Shown here piece after piece: positions 8,000-17,048 of a DNA stretch of 64,000 nt. Positions within the stretch are counted from its first letter, which is position 1. Every line of letters starts with the position of its first letter. This DNA is from Dinoroseobacter sp039192165 (GTDB lineage: Bacteria; Pseudomonadota; Alphaproteobacteria; Rhodobacterales; Rhodobacteraceae), in assembly GCA_039192165.1 (NCBI GenBank), contig JBCCXD010000009.1, positions 1 to 64,000 of the forward strand, in the 5' to 3' direction. The notes beneath the pieces were generated by a model. It searched no databases. It was not told the origin of the DNA and saw only the letters and a program-made list of their open reading frames with translations. Both the position numbers and the translations under genes were made by a program.

Positions 8000-9190
8000 A
8001 TGAATACAGGGCAAGAGATTGACGCGTTGGTCATCGGGGCAGGACCCGCCGGGCTGATGGCGGCTGCGCAGATTGCACAACAGGGTCACAAGGTTTTGGT
8101 TGCCGATCGTATGCCGTCGGCGGGCCGAAAGTTCCTTATGGCCGGAAAGTCCGGGCTCAACCTGACAAAGCGCGAGGATCCTGCAGCCTTTCTGGCGGCC
8201 TACCGCGAGGCAGCCGCCCAACTGGCGCCCATGCTGGCTGCGTTTGGGCCAGCGGAAGTCGAGGCTTGGGCGATCTCTCTCGGTCAGCCGGTTTTCGCGG
8301 GATCCACCGGGCGGATCTTTCCTGAGACGATGAAGGCCTCGCCATTGCTTCGCGCTATGCTTGCCGATCTGCAAGCGCACGGCGTCACCCTCAAAACGCG
8401 CTGGCGATGGACGGGTTGGGACGAAGACAGACTGAGTTTTGACACGCCGGAGGGCCGGCACTCATGCGCTCCGCGCGTGACAGTGCTTGCGCTTGGCGGG
8501 GCCAGCTGGGCCCGGCTTGGTTCGGACGGTGCCTGGTCGCAACACCTGGGCCCGTCCTCCCCGTTTTTGCCTGCCAATATGGGTGTGCGTCGTGCGTGGT
8601 CTGCGCATATCGGCCCTTACATTGGCCAACCGCTCAAGGGGATTGCGCTGCGGGCGGGCGACGCGGTCAGTCGGGGCGAGATTGTGCTCTCCGAGCGCGG
8701 CATCGAAGGCGGTGGGATCTATGCGCTCTCGCCACAGATCCGTGCGGGTCACACGCTGTTGCTCGATCTGAAGCCCGATCTGACGGCGCGGGTCGCTGCA
8801 AATCGGCTTTCCCGCCCGAGCGGGAAAGCCAGCCTCGCCACACACATGCGAAAAAGCCTTGGCTTGTCAAAGGCGGCCATCGCTGTCGCGCAGGAATTTG
8901 CGCGCCCTTTGCCTCACACACCTGAAGAGCTGGCTGCCATATTGAAATCCCTGCCGCTGGACCACGACGGGCCCCGCCCGCTTGATGAGGCGATCTCAGT
9001 GGCCGGGGGGCTGCGATGGGATGCCGTTGACGAAAACCTCATGTTGCGCGACCGGCCTGGAACCTTTGCCTGCGGAGAAATGCTGGATTGGGAAGCCCCC
9101 ACCGGCGGTTACCTGTTGACGGCCTGTTTGGCGACGGGACTTTGGGCGGGCCGTGCGGCGGCACGGCGACTTGCGGGATCTGCGGCTTAG
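8000..9190 (+). CDS. FAD-dependent flavoprotein, HI0933/TIGR03862 type
   Basis: 396 aa from the ATG at 8000, with AAGGA at 7986-7990. The N-terminal GxGxxG-type dinucleotide motif is VIGAGPAGLMAA, and KFLMAGKSGLNLT is the hallmark of the HI0933-like (BaiN/TIGR03862) flavoproteins. A second FAD-contact region lies at the C-terminus (GTFACGEMLDWEAPTGGY). The family binds FAD; the physiological substrate is unknown. The stop codon overlaps the stop of holA, which runs the other way (shared 9187-9190). Confidence 0.9.
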   Translation: MNTGQEIDALVIGAGPAGLMAAAQIAQQGHKVLVADRMPSAGRKFLMAGKSGLNLTKREDPAAFLAAYREAAAQLAPMLAAFGPAEVEAWAISLGQPVFAGSTGRIFPETMKASPLLRAMLADLQAHGVTLKTRWRWTGWDEDRLSFDTPEGRHSCAPRVTVLALGGASWARLGSDGAWSQHLGPSSPFLPANMGVRRAWSAHIGPYIGQPLKGIALRAGDAVSRGEIVLSERGIEGGGIYALSPQIRAGHTLLLDLKPDLTARVAANRLSRPSGKASLATHMRKSLGLSKAAIAVAQEFARPLPHTPEELAAILKSLPLDHDGPRPLDEAISVAGGLRWDAVDENLMLRDRPGTFACGEMLDWEAPTGGYLLTACLATGLWAGRAAARRLAGSAA

Positions 9191-10218
9191 CCGCGCCCGC
9201 GCGCGCCCAGCATGGCGAGACGGATGAGCGCGCGTTCCATAACCGCCATCTGTGGGGCCTGCGACGAGGATCGCAGCGTTAGGTCGGTATCGGTAAGGAT
9301 TGACATAGCCTGCTCTAGCTTTGCGGCTCCCCAGCTTTGCGCCTGCCGGATCATTCGGTCCCGCGTTGGTCCGAAAACCGGTGGGCGCGCGCGCGACAGC
9401 CCTGCACCCGGACCGCCGGGATCGATTGCACCCGCATAAAGCCGTCGGAAATGCATCGTGGCCGCGATGCAGAGCCGAACCGGTCCCTCGCCCTGTCCGG
9501 AAAGCCTTGCGACAAGCGGGCCGATGGCCTGCGCTTGTCCCTCCGCAACTGCATGCAGTAGCGCGTCGAGTTCGGCTTCCGTGGTTGCGGGCGCAACTGC
9601 TGCAATATCTATCGGGGTCACCGGACTGTCCGAGCCATATTTGTAGAGACCAAGTTTCTCGACGAATTGTGTGAAATCACCAGGATCGAGTGCGCGCGCC
9701 AGAGCGGTCAGATCACTCATTGCGTCGGGTTGAACATCGTTCAGATCGGCCGTGCGCAGGGCCGCTTCAATTTCGTCCCGCCCCGGCGGATCATTGTAGA
9801 TGCCTGCAGCATAGGCATTGGAATGATCCTCGAACGCCTTCCTCAATTTAGAGGACTTCTTTAACGCCCCCGCCGTTACAACGAGGGTCGCGTCGCCTGT
9901 CTCCCAGTCCTCCAGAGCCGCGATGATCGCAGGCGCCGCCTGGTCCGTTGCGCCGTCTATGAATACTGCGCGCGGCCCCGGAAAAAAGCTTTGTGCTCGC
10001 ATTGCATCGCCAACGGCGGCCGTGTCACGGCGCAGATCCGTTGCGGCAAGCCGGCTCAGGCGCATTTCATCCGCTCCGTTTTCACCCACCAACGCTTTGA
10101 GCAGGGTCTGCCGGCGCAGCGCAACCCGCATCGCATCAGCGCCGTAAAGAAGCACGCCGGCCCTGTTGGGCTCGGGCCTTGTGACGAAACCGGGAAGAGC
10201 TGCAGAAGACAATTTCAT
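9187..10218 (-). CDS. holA: DNA polymerase III delta subunit
   Basis: 343 aa, the family length. Delta is the clamp-loader subunit that opens the beta sliding clamp. The N-terminus shows GVLLYGADAMRVALRR followed by an AAA+-like fold without a functional Walker A, as expected for delta. The C-terminal helical domain contains the leucine-rich KLEQAMSIL. It lies 39 bp downstream of leuS on the same strand. In E. coli and many other proteobacteria lptE sits between leuS and holA; it is missing here. Confidence 0.92.
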   Translation of the reverse strand: MKLSSAALPGFVTRPEPNRAGVLLYGADAMRVALRRQTLLKALVGENGADEMRLSRLAATDLRRDTAAVGDAMRAQSFFPGPRAVFIDGATDQAAPAIIAALEDWETGDATLVVTAGALKKSSKLRKAFEDHSNAYAAGIYNDPPGRDEIEAALRTADLNDVQPDAMSDLTALARALDPGDFTQFVEKLGLYKYGSDSPVTPIDIAAVAPATTEAELDALLHAVAEGQAQAIGPLVARLSGQGEGPVRLCIAATMHFRRLYAGAIDPGGPGAGLSRARPPVFGPTRDRMIRQAQSWGAAKLEQAMSILTDTDLTLRSSSQAPQMAVMERALIRLAMLGARGRG

Positions 10219-10257
10219 CGGCGCGCTTACTCGGCTCTTTCGCCGGGTGCACTCGGA

Positions 10258-12819
10258 CTACAGAACCACATTCACGATCCGGCCGGGTACAACGATAAGT
10301 TTTTTCGGAGCGTTGCCCGCGAGCGCCCTTTGAACAGCCTCGTCAGCAAGAGCCAACTTTTCAACTTCTTCCTTAGGCATGTCCTTGGGCACCAGTATTT
10401 CTGACCGGCGTTTTCCATTCACCTGTATCGGCAGAGTTACCGTGTCTTCGACGAGTAGGGCCGTGTCGGCAACGGGCCACGGCGCGTCGGCGACCAAACC
10501 CTTGCCGCCCAGCATCGACCAGACTTCCTCGGCCAGATGCGGCGTCATCGGAGACATCAGTTGTGCCATCGAGCGCAGAGCTGCTGCGCGCTCTGGTTGG
10601 GAAGCTTTGGATTTCGCAATGGTATTGGTAAATTCGTAGAGTTTCGCCACCGACTTGTTAAAGGCAAAGCCCTCTATTCCCTTGGTGACTTCATCTATCG
10701 CGCGCGCCGTGGCGCGGGCGAGCGCAGTGTCAGCCCCGGTTTCTGGAGCCTGCGCTGTATCGCTGTCGCGCAGATCTTCTGCCAGGCGCCAAACGCGACC
10801 GAGGTGCTTGAAGGCCGCTTCCGCGCCCGCGGCTGTCCATTCCACATCCCGCTCCGGCGGACTGTCGGACATCACGAACCAGCGCGCGGTGTCGGCGCCA
10901 AAACTTTCAATGATCGAGACCGGGTCGACCACGTTTTTCTTCGACTTCGACATCTTGGCCGAGGGGATCACCTCCACGGCTTCGCCTGTGCTTTTCAGCG
11001 CTCTGGTCTCGACGTCAACATCCTCCGGAAGGTGATACACCGGGCGGCCGTTTGCGTCGCGGGTCTGATAAATCTCATGTGTGACCATGCCCTGGGTGAA
11101 AAGCGCGTTGAACGGCTCGATCGCCTTCTCCGGCAAGTGGCCGGTTTTTTGCATGGCCCGGGCGAAGAACCGAGAATAAAGCAGGTGCAGGATCGCATGC
11201 TCAATCCCGCCGATATACTGGTCCACATTCATCCAGTATTCGGCCGCGGCGAGATCGGTTGGCGTCGTGGCGCGCGGGGCAGTGAAGCGGGCATAGTACC
11301 AAGAGCTATCAACGAATGTGTCCATCGTATCTGTCTCTCGTCTGGCGGCAGTTCCGCACTTCGGACAGGGAACCTGGCGCCAGCTCGGATGCCGGTCCAA
11401 AGGGTTGCCAGGTTTGTCAAAACTGACATCCCTTGGCAGCTCGACCGGCAAATTCTCTTTCTTCTCAGGGACAACGCCGCAGGTGTCGCAGTGCACAACC
11501 GGAATCGGGCATCCCCAGTAACGCTGACGGCTGACCCCCCAATCGCGCAGGCGGTACTTTGTGACACCGGTGCCCCATCCGGCCTTCTCGGCAAAATCGA
11601 TGGTGGCGGCGATCCCGTCATCCCCGGTGGCCAGATCCAGTCCGGCGAAATGGTTGAGATATCGCACTTTCTCTGTCTTTGGAGGCACGAATGCTTCGCT
11701 CTCGACGGGCGCACCGCCGTCGGAAGCCACAAAGGTGTCGATCACAGGCAGCCCATATTTCCGCGCAAAATCAAGATCGCGCTGGTCATGGGCAGGGCAG
11801 GCGAAAATCGCGCCAGTGCCGTAGTCCATAAGGATGAAATTTGCGACCCAGACAGGAAGCTTCCACGTGGGATCAATTGGATGGCGAACGCTCAGTCCGG
11901 TGTCAAAGCCGCGCTTCTCGGCGGTCTCGAGGGCTTCCTCGGTCGTCCCACCTTTGCGCACCTCGGCGCAGAAGGCAGCAAGTTCGGGATTGGTCTTTTC
12001 CAGTTCTCGCGTGATCGGGTGATCCGGCGACAGGCCAATAAAGGAAGCGCCCATGAGCGTGTCGGGCCGGGTGGTATAGACTTCAACCGCCGTATGTTCG
12101 CCCACGGGCGCGGTCATCTCGAACGCCATTTGCAGACCACGCGACTGTCCAATCCAGTTGGCCTGCATGGTGCGCACTTTCTCAGGCCAGTCCTTCAGGC
12201 CGTTGAGTGCGTCTAAAAGGTCTTCCGCCATTTCGGAAATACCAAAAAACCATTGGGTGAGCTCGCGCCGCTCAACCTCTGCTCCGGAGCGCCAGCCCTT
12301 TCCGTCGATCACCTGTTCGTTGGCAAGAACGGTCATGTCGACTGGATCCCAGTTGACCACCGCATTTTTTCGATAGACCAGCCCCGCTTCCAGCATGTCG
12401 ATGAAAAGCGCTTGCTGTTGGGCGTAGTATTCCGGGTCACAGGTGGCAAACTCGCGCGACCAGTCGATCGACAGGCCCAGCGGTTTCATCTGGTCGCGCA
12501 TTATCGCAATATTGTCGTAGGTCCATTCGGCAGGATGCCCGCCCGAGGCCATTGCTGCATTTTCGGCGGGCATTCCGAAGGCATCCCAGCCCATTGGGTG
12601 CAGAACGCTGTGGCCGGTCGACATTTTGTAGCGCGCGATCACGTCACCCATAGTGTAGTTTCGCACGTGACCCATATGGATCCGACCCGAGGGGTACGGG
12701 AACATCTCCAGCACATAGTACTTGGGCTTCGATGTCTCCGGTGTCGCCGTAAACGTCCCGGCCTCGGCCCAGGCGGCCTGCCATCTGCGCTCAACATCAC
12801 GGGGGGCGTAACGAGACAT
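10258..12819 (-). CDS. leuS: Leucyl-tRNA synthetase
   Basis: 853 aa, full length. It charges tRNA-Leu and proofreads through an inserted CP1 editing domain. The class I motifs are HMGH at 48-51 and KMSKS at 622-626. Two CxxC zinc-type pairs (CDTCG and CPKCG) lie in the central part. The editing domain shows VYTTRPDTLMG. The order DUF3576 lipoprotein - leuS - holA is conserved in Rhodobacteraceae. Confidence 0.98.
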   Translation of the reverse strand: MSRYAPRDVERRWQAAWAEAGTFTATPETSKPKYYVLEMFPYPSGRIHMGHVRNYTMGDVIARYKMSTGHSVLHPMGWDAFGMPAENAAMASGGHPAEWTYDNIAIMRDQMKPLGLSIDWSREFATCDPEYYAQQQALFIDMLEAGLVYRKNAVVNWDPVDMTVLANEQVIDGKGWRSGAEVERRELTQWFFGISEMAEDLLDALNGLKDWPEKVRTMQANWIGQSRGLQMAFEMTAPVGEHTAVEVYTTRPDTLMGASFIGLSPDHPITRELEKTNPELAAFCAEVRKGGTTEEALETAEKRGFDTGLSVRHPIDPTWKLPVWVANFILMDYGTGAIFACPAHDQRDLDFARKYGLPVIDTFVASDGGAPVESEAFVPPKTEKVRYLNHFAGLDLATGDDGIAATIDFAEKAGWGTGVTKYRLRDWGVSRQRYWGCPIPVVHCDTCGVVPEKKENLPVELPRDVSFDKPGNPLDRHPSWRQVPCPKCGTAARRETDTMDTFVDSSWYYARFTAPRATTPTDLAAAEYWMNVDQYIGGIEHAILHLLYSRFFARAMQKTGHLPEKAIEPFNALFTQGMVTHEIYQTRDANGRPVYHLPEDVDVETRALKSTGEAVEVIPSAKMSKSKKNVVDPVSIIESFGADTARWFVMSDSPPERDVEWTAAGAEAAFKHLGRVWRLAEDLRDSDTAQAPETGADTALARATARAIDEVTKGIEGFAFNKSVAKLYEFTNTIAKSKASQPERAAALRSMAQLMSPMTPHLAEEVWSMLGGKGLVADAPWPVADTALLVEDTVTLPIQVNGKRRSEILVPKDMPKEEVEKLALADEAVQRALAGNAPKKLIVVPGRIVNVVL

Positions 12820-12920
12820 GTGTCGCTTCTTCCTTCTCAGCAGCCTTCAGCCGGGCCGTGCAGCCGCACCGGACCGCCAGCGGTTTAGCCGCCAGCGCAG
12901 GTAAGGTCTAGCACCGTATG

Positions 12921-13394
12921 TCAGAGGTTCGAGTCAGCCAGCCGCAGCTGACGCGCGCGGGTGAGAATAGCATCTTCGACGGCCAGCACCGTGTCGGGGT
13001 CAGCCGGCCCGGACCGGGTTGCCAGGGCGACCCGCAACGAACGCGCATCGAGCGCAGGATCGTTGACATAGACTGTCGCGCGATACGCGCGTCCCGACCC
13101 GGGGGCCGTTCCGAAACCCGTCACGATCACTCCGGTGAAAGGATCGACGGTCTGAACAGGCAGAAAATCCAGAACTTCGAGAGAGGCATTCCAGATGTAC
13201 TTATTCACCGCAACCGTGGTATTCGGATCCAAGTTATTGTCGAACAGATCCCAGATAGTTTCTCGCTCTTCCTCGGCCCGCTGCTGGGCCTCGATCTGTC
13301 CTTCGGATGGGCCGAAGTATCCTGAGTCTCCGCACGAGGCGACGAGTCCCAGCATCATGAGCGAGGCGAGCGCGCGCGGCAGGAAGGCAAACAT
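12921..13394 (-). CDS. DUF3576 lipoprotein
   Basis: 157 aa. The signal peptide ends in a lipobox (LVASC, Cys near residue 21), so it is a lipoprotein, probably at the outer membrane. The rest matches DUF3576: TIWDLFDN, NKYIWNASLEVLDFLP and DPFTGVIVTGFG. Function is unknown. It is the first gene before leuS with a 101-bp gap, as in related genomes. Confidence 0.88.
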   Translation of the reverse strand: MFAFLPRALASLMMLGLVASCGDSGYFGPSEGQIEAQQRAEEERETIWDLFDNNLDPNTTVAVNKYIWNASLEVLDFLPVQTVDPFTGVIVTGFGTAPGSGRAYRATVYVNDPALDARSLRVALATRSGPADPDTVLAVEDAILTRARQLRLADSNL

Positions 13395-13687
13395 CTGGTC
13401 GTGTCCTTCGATCGTGTCGTTAGCAAGGTCTTAGCCGAGCCAATGAAGCGAGACAAGAGTCCCCCGGCGTATGGCCGTCCTTCTGCGGGAAAGCCTTTGT
13501 TTGTAGGGGTCTGCTCGAGGTCCGGATTGGGTATGGGCAACAGTGTGTCTTTGTTGCACCAATCTTTGGGCAGGTTTCGGGACCGGTTGAGCGTTGCTTG
13601 CATTCACAAGGCGAAAGATCGAAAGAGAAGCATACCCAGCCGGATGCACTGCGCTGGGGTGCACTGTTAACACACGAGGGAAAATCG

Positions 13688-14761
13688 ATGAAAAAACTCC
13701 TCATCGCTTCGACCGCTCTGGTGGCAACGTCCGGCTTTGCCGCGGCGGAAGTCACGCTGAGCGGTTCCGCTCAGTTCGGCGTGATCTATCAGGAAGATCG
13801 TACGCTGACTGACAACTCCGATCCTGGTGCGACCGTTGGTGACGGCACCGTGGATGACGAGCTGTTCTTGGACTACGAACTTCAGTTCGACATTGCCGGA
13901 TCCACCACCACCGACAGCGGCCTGACCTTTGGTGCAAGCGCTGACTTCGAGAACGACTCGAACGCTTTTGCTGACTCCAACGATCAGGGCTTCGACCCGG
14001 AGATCTTCGTTTCCGGCGGCTTTGGCGTCCTCACCATCGGTGACATCGACGTTGCAACCGACACCGCGTTCGGTGGTAAGACCCGTGACCCGGGCTACGA
14101 CGGCATCGGCATCGACAACAAGATCGACACACTGATCTTTGCTGACGCAGGCGCTGGTTTCGACATCGACGATCTCGAGATCGACTCCAACATCCAGTAC
14201 GAATTCGCAACCGGTGGCTTCTCGCTGACCGTGTCCGCGGACTCGTTCGAGGAAAACTATGCAGTTGCGCTGGGCTATGACTTCGGTGGCTTCGACATCG
14301 GCGTTGGCTATGTCGACATTGAAGACTACGGCGACAACATCAACAGCGACGCGGCCATCCCGACCGGTGGCGGTGACTCCTGGTCCATCTTCTTCGGCGG
14401 CGAACTGGCTGGCTTCGACTTCGACATCTACTATGTCGAACACGACAACGAGTCGGTTAACGGAGTTGGCGCGGCGACGGATGCGTCTGCAACCGGTTAC
14501 GGTCTGTCCGGTGGTTACGACCTCGGCGGCTACACCATCCTCTTCGCAGCCAACTACGTTGAGCTGGAAGATGTTGCTGGTTTCGTCGGCACAACTTCGG
14601 TTGACGGTTGGGATTACGGTATCGGCGTATCCTACGACCTCGGCGGCGGTGCATCGCTCGACGCCGGTATCGGTTCGACCTTCATTATCGACGACTCCGG
14701 TCCGGTCACCGACACCGAAGACAAGCTGGTCGCATCGCTTGGTATGACCTTCAGCTTCTAA
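13688..14761 (+). CDS. Outer-membrane porin (alphaproteobacterial, Gram-negative porin family)
   Basis: 357 aa from the ATG at 13688, preceded by GAGGGA at 13675-13680. A 20-residue signal peptide ends FAAA|E. The mature protein is rich in Asp, Gly and aromatic residues with alternating hydrophobic strands, begins EVTLSGSAQFGVIY and ends LGMTFSF, the C-terminal Phe signature for BAM recognition. It should form a 16-stranded trimeric general porin. Codon use is strongly biased and uniform, as for a highly expressed gene. It stands alone, with a 293-bp upstream region and a strong terminator behind. Confidence 0.93.
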   Translation: MKKLLIASTALVATSGFAAAEVTLSGSAQFGVIYQEDRTLTDNSDPGATVGDGTVDDELFLDYELQFDIAGSTTTDSGLTFGASADFENDSNAFADSNDQGFDPEIFVSGGFGVLTIGDIDVATDTAFGGKTRDPGYDGIGIDNKIDTLIFADAGAGFDIDDLEIDSNIQYEFATGGFSLTVSADSFEENYAVALGYDFGGFDIGVGYVDIEDYGDNINSDAAIPTGGGDSWSIFFGGELAGFDFDIYYVEHDNESVNGVGAATDASATGYGLSGGYDLGGYTILFAANYVELEDVAGFVGTTSVDGWDYGIGVSYDLGGGASLDAGIGSTFIIDDSGPVTDTEDKLVASLGMTFSF

Positions 14762-14782
14762 TCGGTGCAAATCGATTGGATG

Positions 14783-14814
14783 AAGAGCGGGCCTTGTGCC
14801 CGCTCTTTTCTTTT
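14783..14814 (+). terminator. Intrinsic terminator of the porin gene
   Basis: Perfect 10-bp stem AAGAGCGGGC (14783-14792) with GCCCGCTCTT (14798-14807), loop CTTGT, followed by TTCTTTT. It begins 21 bp after the porin stop codon. Confidence 0.9.
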
Positions 14815-14845
14815 GGGATGACGCCCCTTAACGAAAGGGACGCTC

Positions 14846-15499
14846 ATGGGATTGCAGGACATAAGAACGCGGACTGACGCCGCGGCAGAAAAAGCCGGTC
14901 GGGATTCTGCGGAGATCACCCTGATTGCTGTGTCCAAGGTCCAACCGCTGGAACGCGTGCAGGCTGTTCTCGAAGGCGGCCATAGAATATTCGGCGAGAA
15001 CCGGGTACAGGAAGCGCAGGGCAAGTGGCCTGATTTCAAAACGCGCTTTGCGGATGTTGATCTGCATTTAATCGGACCGCTGCAATCCAACAAAACCCGT
15101 GCGGCTGCCGAACTCTTCGACGCCATTCACACGGTAGACCGTCTTAAATTGGCGCGCCGTCTGTCTGATCACGCGCAAGAACTCGGCAAAAGCCCTGATA
15201 TTTTCGTGCAGGTAAATACCGGCGACGAATCCCAAAAGGCAGGCTGTGCCTTGTCTGATGTTGACGCTTTGGTGCAGTCTTGCAGAGACTTGGAACTGCC
15301 GCTGAAGGGCCTGATGTGCATTCCACCGATAGAGGAAGAGCCAAGCCTGCATTTTGCTTTGCTTGCGAAACTGGCTGAGCGAAATGGCCTCACAGGTCTC
15401 AGCATGGGAATGTCAGGGGATTTCGAAAGCGCCATTGCGCAGGGGGCAACCCATATCCGGGTCGGCTCCGCTATTTTCGGGGCGCGCGTTCCGACTTAG
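14846..15499 (+). CDS. YggS/PROSC family PLP-binding protein
   Basis: 217 aa. Single-domain TIM-barrel protein that binds pyridoxal 5'-phosphate and keeps vitamin B6 and amino/keto-acid pools balanced; no catalytic activity is established for the family. The PLP lysine is Lys31 in LIAVSKVQP. Other marks are FGENRVQE, HLIGPLQSNK, VQVNTGDE and SMGMSGDFESAI. The start follows AACGAAAGGGACGCTC. It lies downstream of the porin terminator, so it needs its own promoter. Confidence 0.95.
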   Translation: MGLQDIRTRTDAAAEKAGRDSAEITLIAVSKVQPLERVQAVLEGGHRIFGENRVQEAQGKWPDFKTRFADVDLHLIGPLQSNKTRAAAELFDAIHTVDRLKLARRLSDHAQELGKSPDIFVQVNTGDESQKAGCALSDVDALVQSCRDLELPLKGLMCIPPIEEEPSLHFALLAKLAERNGLTGLSMGMSGDFESAIAQGATHIRVGSAIFGARVPT

Positions 15500-15501
15500 A
15501 A

Positions 15502-15527
15502 CTATGCCCGGCTTGGGCAGGGCATAG
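15502..15527. repeat. Hairpin between convergent genes
   Basis: Perfect 8-bp arms CTATGCCC (15502-15509) and GGGCATAG (15520-15527), with a 10-nt loop. It sits in the 36-bp gap between the stop codons of two convergent genes. No T-run follows on either strand, so it may protect mRNA ends rather than terminate by itself. Confidence 0.5.
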
Positions 15528-15535
15528 CAATAGAC

Positions 15536-16315
15536 TTAGAGCGCCGGCAAAGGCGGGAGCGGCTGACCGAGCCAAGTCTCCGACAGTTCGTTCAGCTGTC
15601 CTCCTAAAGTTTTGTGTAAGATGAAGACGTTAACCCATTGCAGCAGGTCGAAGTTGCCTTTTTTCACACCAATGAAAGCGGGGCTTTCCTTGATGATGAA
15701 TTTGGTCTCCATATCCAGATCGGGGTTGTCAGCTGACAGTGTCGCAGCAACCGTGTTGCCTGTAACAAGCACGTCTACCTGCCCGGACGTGAACGCTGCG
15801 AGCGTTGCTGCATTGTCTCCGAAGCGGATGATTTCGGTTCCGTCGGGGGCGCTGTCGGTTAACTCCAGATCTTCCAAGGTGCCGCCGGTCAGCCCAACTT
15901 TGAGGCCCGCCAGATCGCCAGGACCGGCGACTGCGACCCCTGCCGCCGCAAAGGCGCCGGAATAAAAGGGTGCATAGGCCGACGAGAACCAAATCGATTT
16001 CGCGCGTTCAGGATTGGCGCCCATCGAGGAGATCACCAGATCAACGCGATCGGTTTCCAGAAACGGGATCCGCTGTTTGGAGGTAACGGGAACCAGCTCC
16101 AGTTCAACACCCAGATCTGCGGCGATCAGATTGGCCACGTCAACGTCGTAGCCTACATATTCGCCCTCCGGCCCGAGCGCGCCAAAAGGAGGGAAGTTTT
16201 CTGGCACAGCGATCTGAATTGTTCCTTCTGACAGAATGTCGGACAGGTCCGCATATGCCGGTACCGCGGCCAAAGCCACGGTAATCCCGGCAAACAGTCT
16301 CTTCAAAAACGTCAT
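15536..16315 (-). CDS. Amino-acid ABC transporter, periplasmic substrate-binding protein
   Basis: 259 aa. The signal peptide spans residues 1-22 (ending VPAYA). The mature part has the family-3 solute-binding pattern: IQIAVPENFPPFGALG, YVGYDVDVANLIAADLG, VDLVISSMGANPERAKSI and LKVGLTGGTLEDL. Together with two HisM/GlnP-type permeases it would import a polar amino acid or similar compound; the ligand cannot be read from sequence. It is the distal gene of a leftward operon (permease, permease, binding protein). Confidence 0.92.
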   Translation of the reverse strand: MTFLKRLFAGITVALAAVPAYADLSDILSEGTIQIAVPENFPPFGALGPEGEYVGYDVDVANLIAADLGVELELVPVTSKQRIPFLETDRVDLVISSMGANPERAKSIWFSSAYAPFYSGAFAAAGVAVAGPGDLAGLKVGLTGGTLEDLELTDSAPDGTEIIRFGDNAATLAAFTSGQVDVLVTGNTVAATLSADNPDLDMETKFIIKESPAFIGVKKGNFDLLQWVNVFILHKTLGGQLNELSETWLGQPLPPLPAL

Positions 16316-16340
16316 TCACAGTCTCCTCTGTTGAAAGAAT

Positions 16341-17048
16341 TCAGGCCACTTCAGGCCTTGTCCGATCGCTGATAGACCCAAGGCGGCTTTCCAGCCGTCG
16401 GGCAATCAGCGAAAGCGGGTAACACAGCGCGAAATAGATCAGCGCCATCAGCGGATAGATCAGGAAGGGTTCGGTGCCCTCGACAGGAGCATTGGCCCAT
16501 CGCCGTCCAATCGACATCAGATCGTGAAAGCCAATGATATAGGCAAGCGAGGTCCCCTTTATGATCTGCACCATAAAGCCGACGGTCGGTGCCAGAGCAA
16601 CGCGAAGAGCTTGTGGCAGGATCACGTGACGCAGGGTGGGTAAGAACTTTAGCCCCAGCGCCTGCGCGCCTTCCCATTGGCCATCGGGCAGGCTCTCGAT
16701 CGCGCCACGCCAGACATCAGCCATATAGGCCGAGGCATAAAGCGTGAGCGAGACCGTGGCTGCGATCCACGGGTTGACGTCCTGTCCAAGCAGACGAGGA
16801 ATGCCAAGTCCGGTCAGGAACAAAAGCATCAGAAGCGGTGTCGACTGAAACAGCCAGATATATGAGATTGCCAGCTTTTTCATAGTCTTGCGCGGAGATA
16901 TGCGAGCCAGCGTGATCATGCCGCCTACGATGCCGCCCCCAACAAAAGCGATCAGTGACAGATAAATCGTGAACTGCGTTGCCTCCATCAGCTGATAGAG
17001 GACAATACCTTCGGGTTTCCCAAGGACAGCGGCGAACAGATCGCTCAT
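16341..17048 (-). CDS. Amino-acid ABC transporter permease (second)
   Basis: 235 aa from the ATG at 17048, which overlaps the stop of the upstream permease gene by 4 bp (ATGA). There are about five hydrophobic segments. The EAA-type cytoplasmic loop that contacts the ATPase reads GAQALGLKFLPTLRHVILPQAL. It belongs to the His/Glu/Gln/Arg/opine permease subfamily (ATQFTIYLSLIAF...). No ATP-binding gene follows. Confidence 0.92.
   Translation of the reverse strand: MSDLFAAVLGKPEGIVLYQLMEATQFTIYLSLIAFVGGGIVGGMITLARISPRKTMKKLAISYIWLFQSTPLLMLLFLTGLGIPRLLGQDVNPWIAATVSLTLYASAYMADVWRGAIESLPDGQWEGAQALGLKFLPTLRHVILPQALRVALAPTVGFMVQIIKGTSLAYIIGFHDLMSIGRRWANAPVEGTEPFLIYPLMALIYFALCYPLSLIARRLESRLGSISDRTRPEVA

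Noticed and set aside
10537..12216. 559-codon plus-strand frame inside leuS
   Set aside because: Wholly antisense to leuS, whose motifs are complete; the frame is a by-product of GC-rich codon use.
12253..12888. 211-codon plus-strand frame at the leuS start
   Set aside because: Antisense to leuS and its leader, with no independent support.
13667..14770. 367-codon minus-strand frame opposite the porin gene
   Set aside because: Val/Asp-rich mirror of the biased porin codons; the porin has a signal peptide, ribosome site and terminator.
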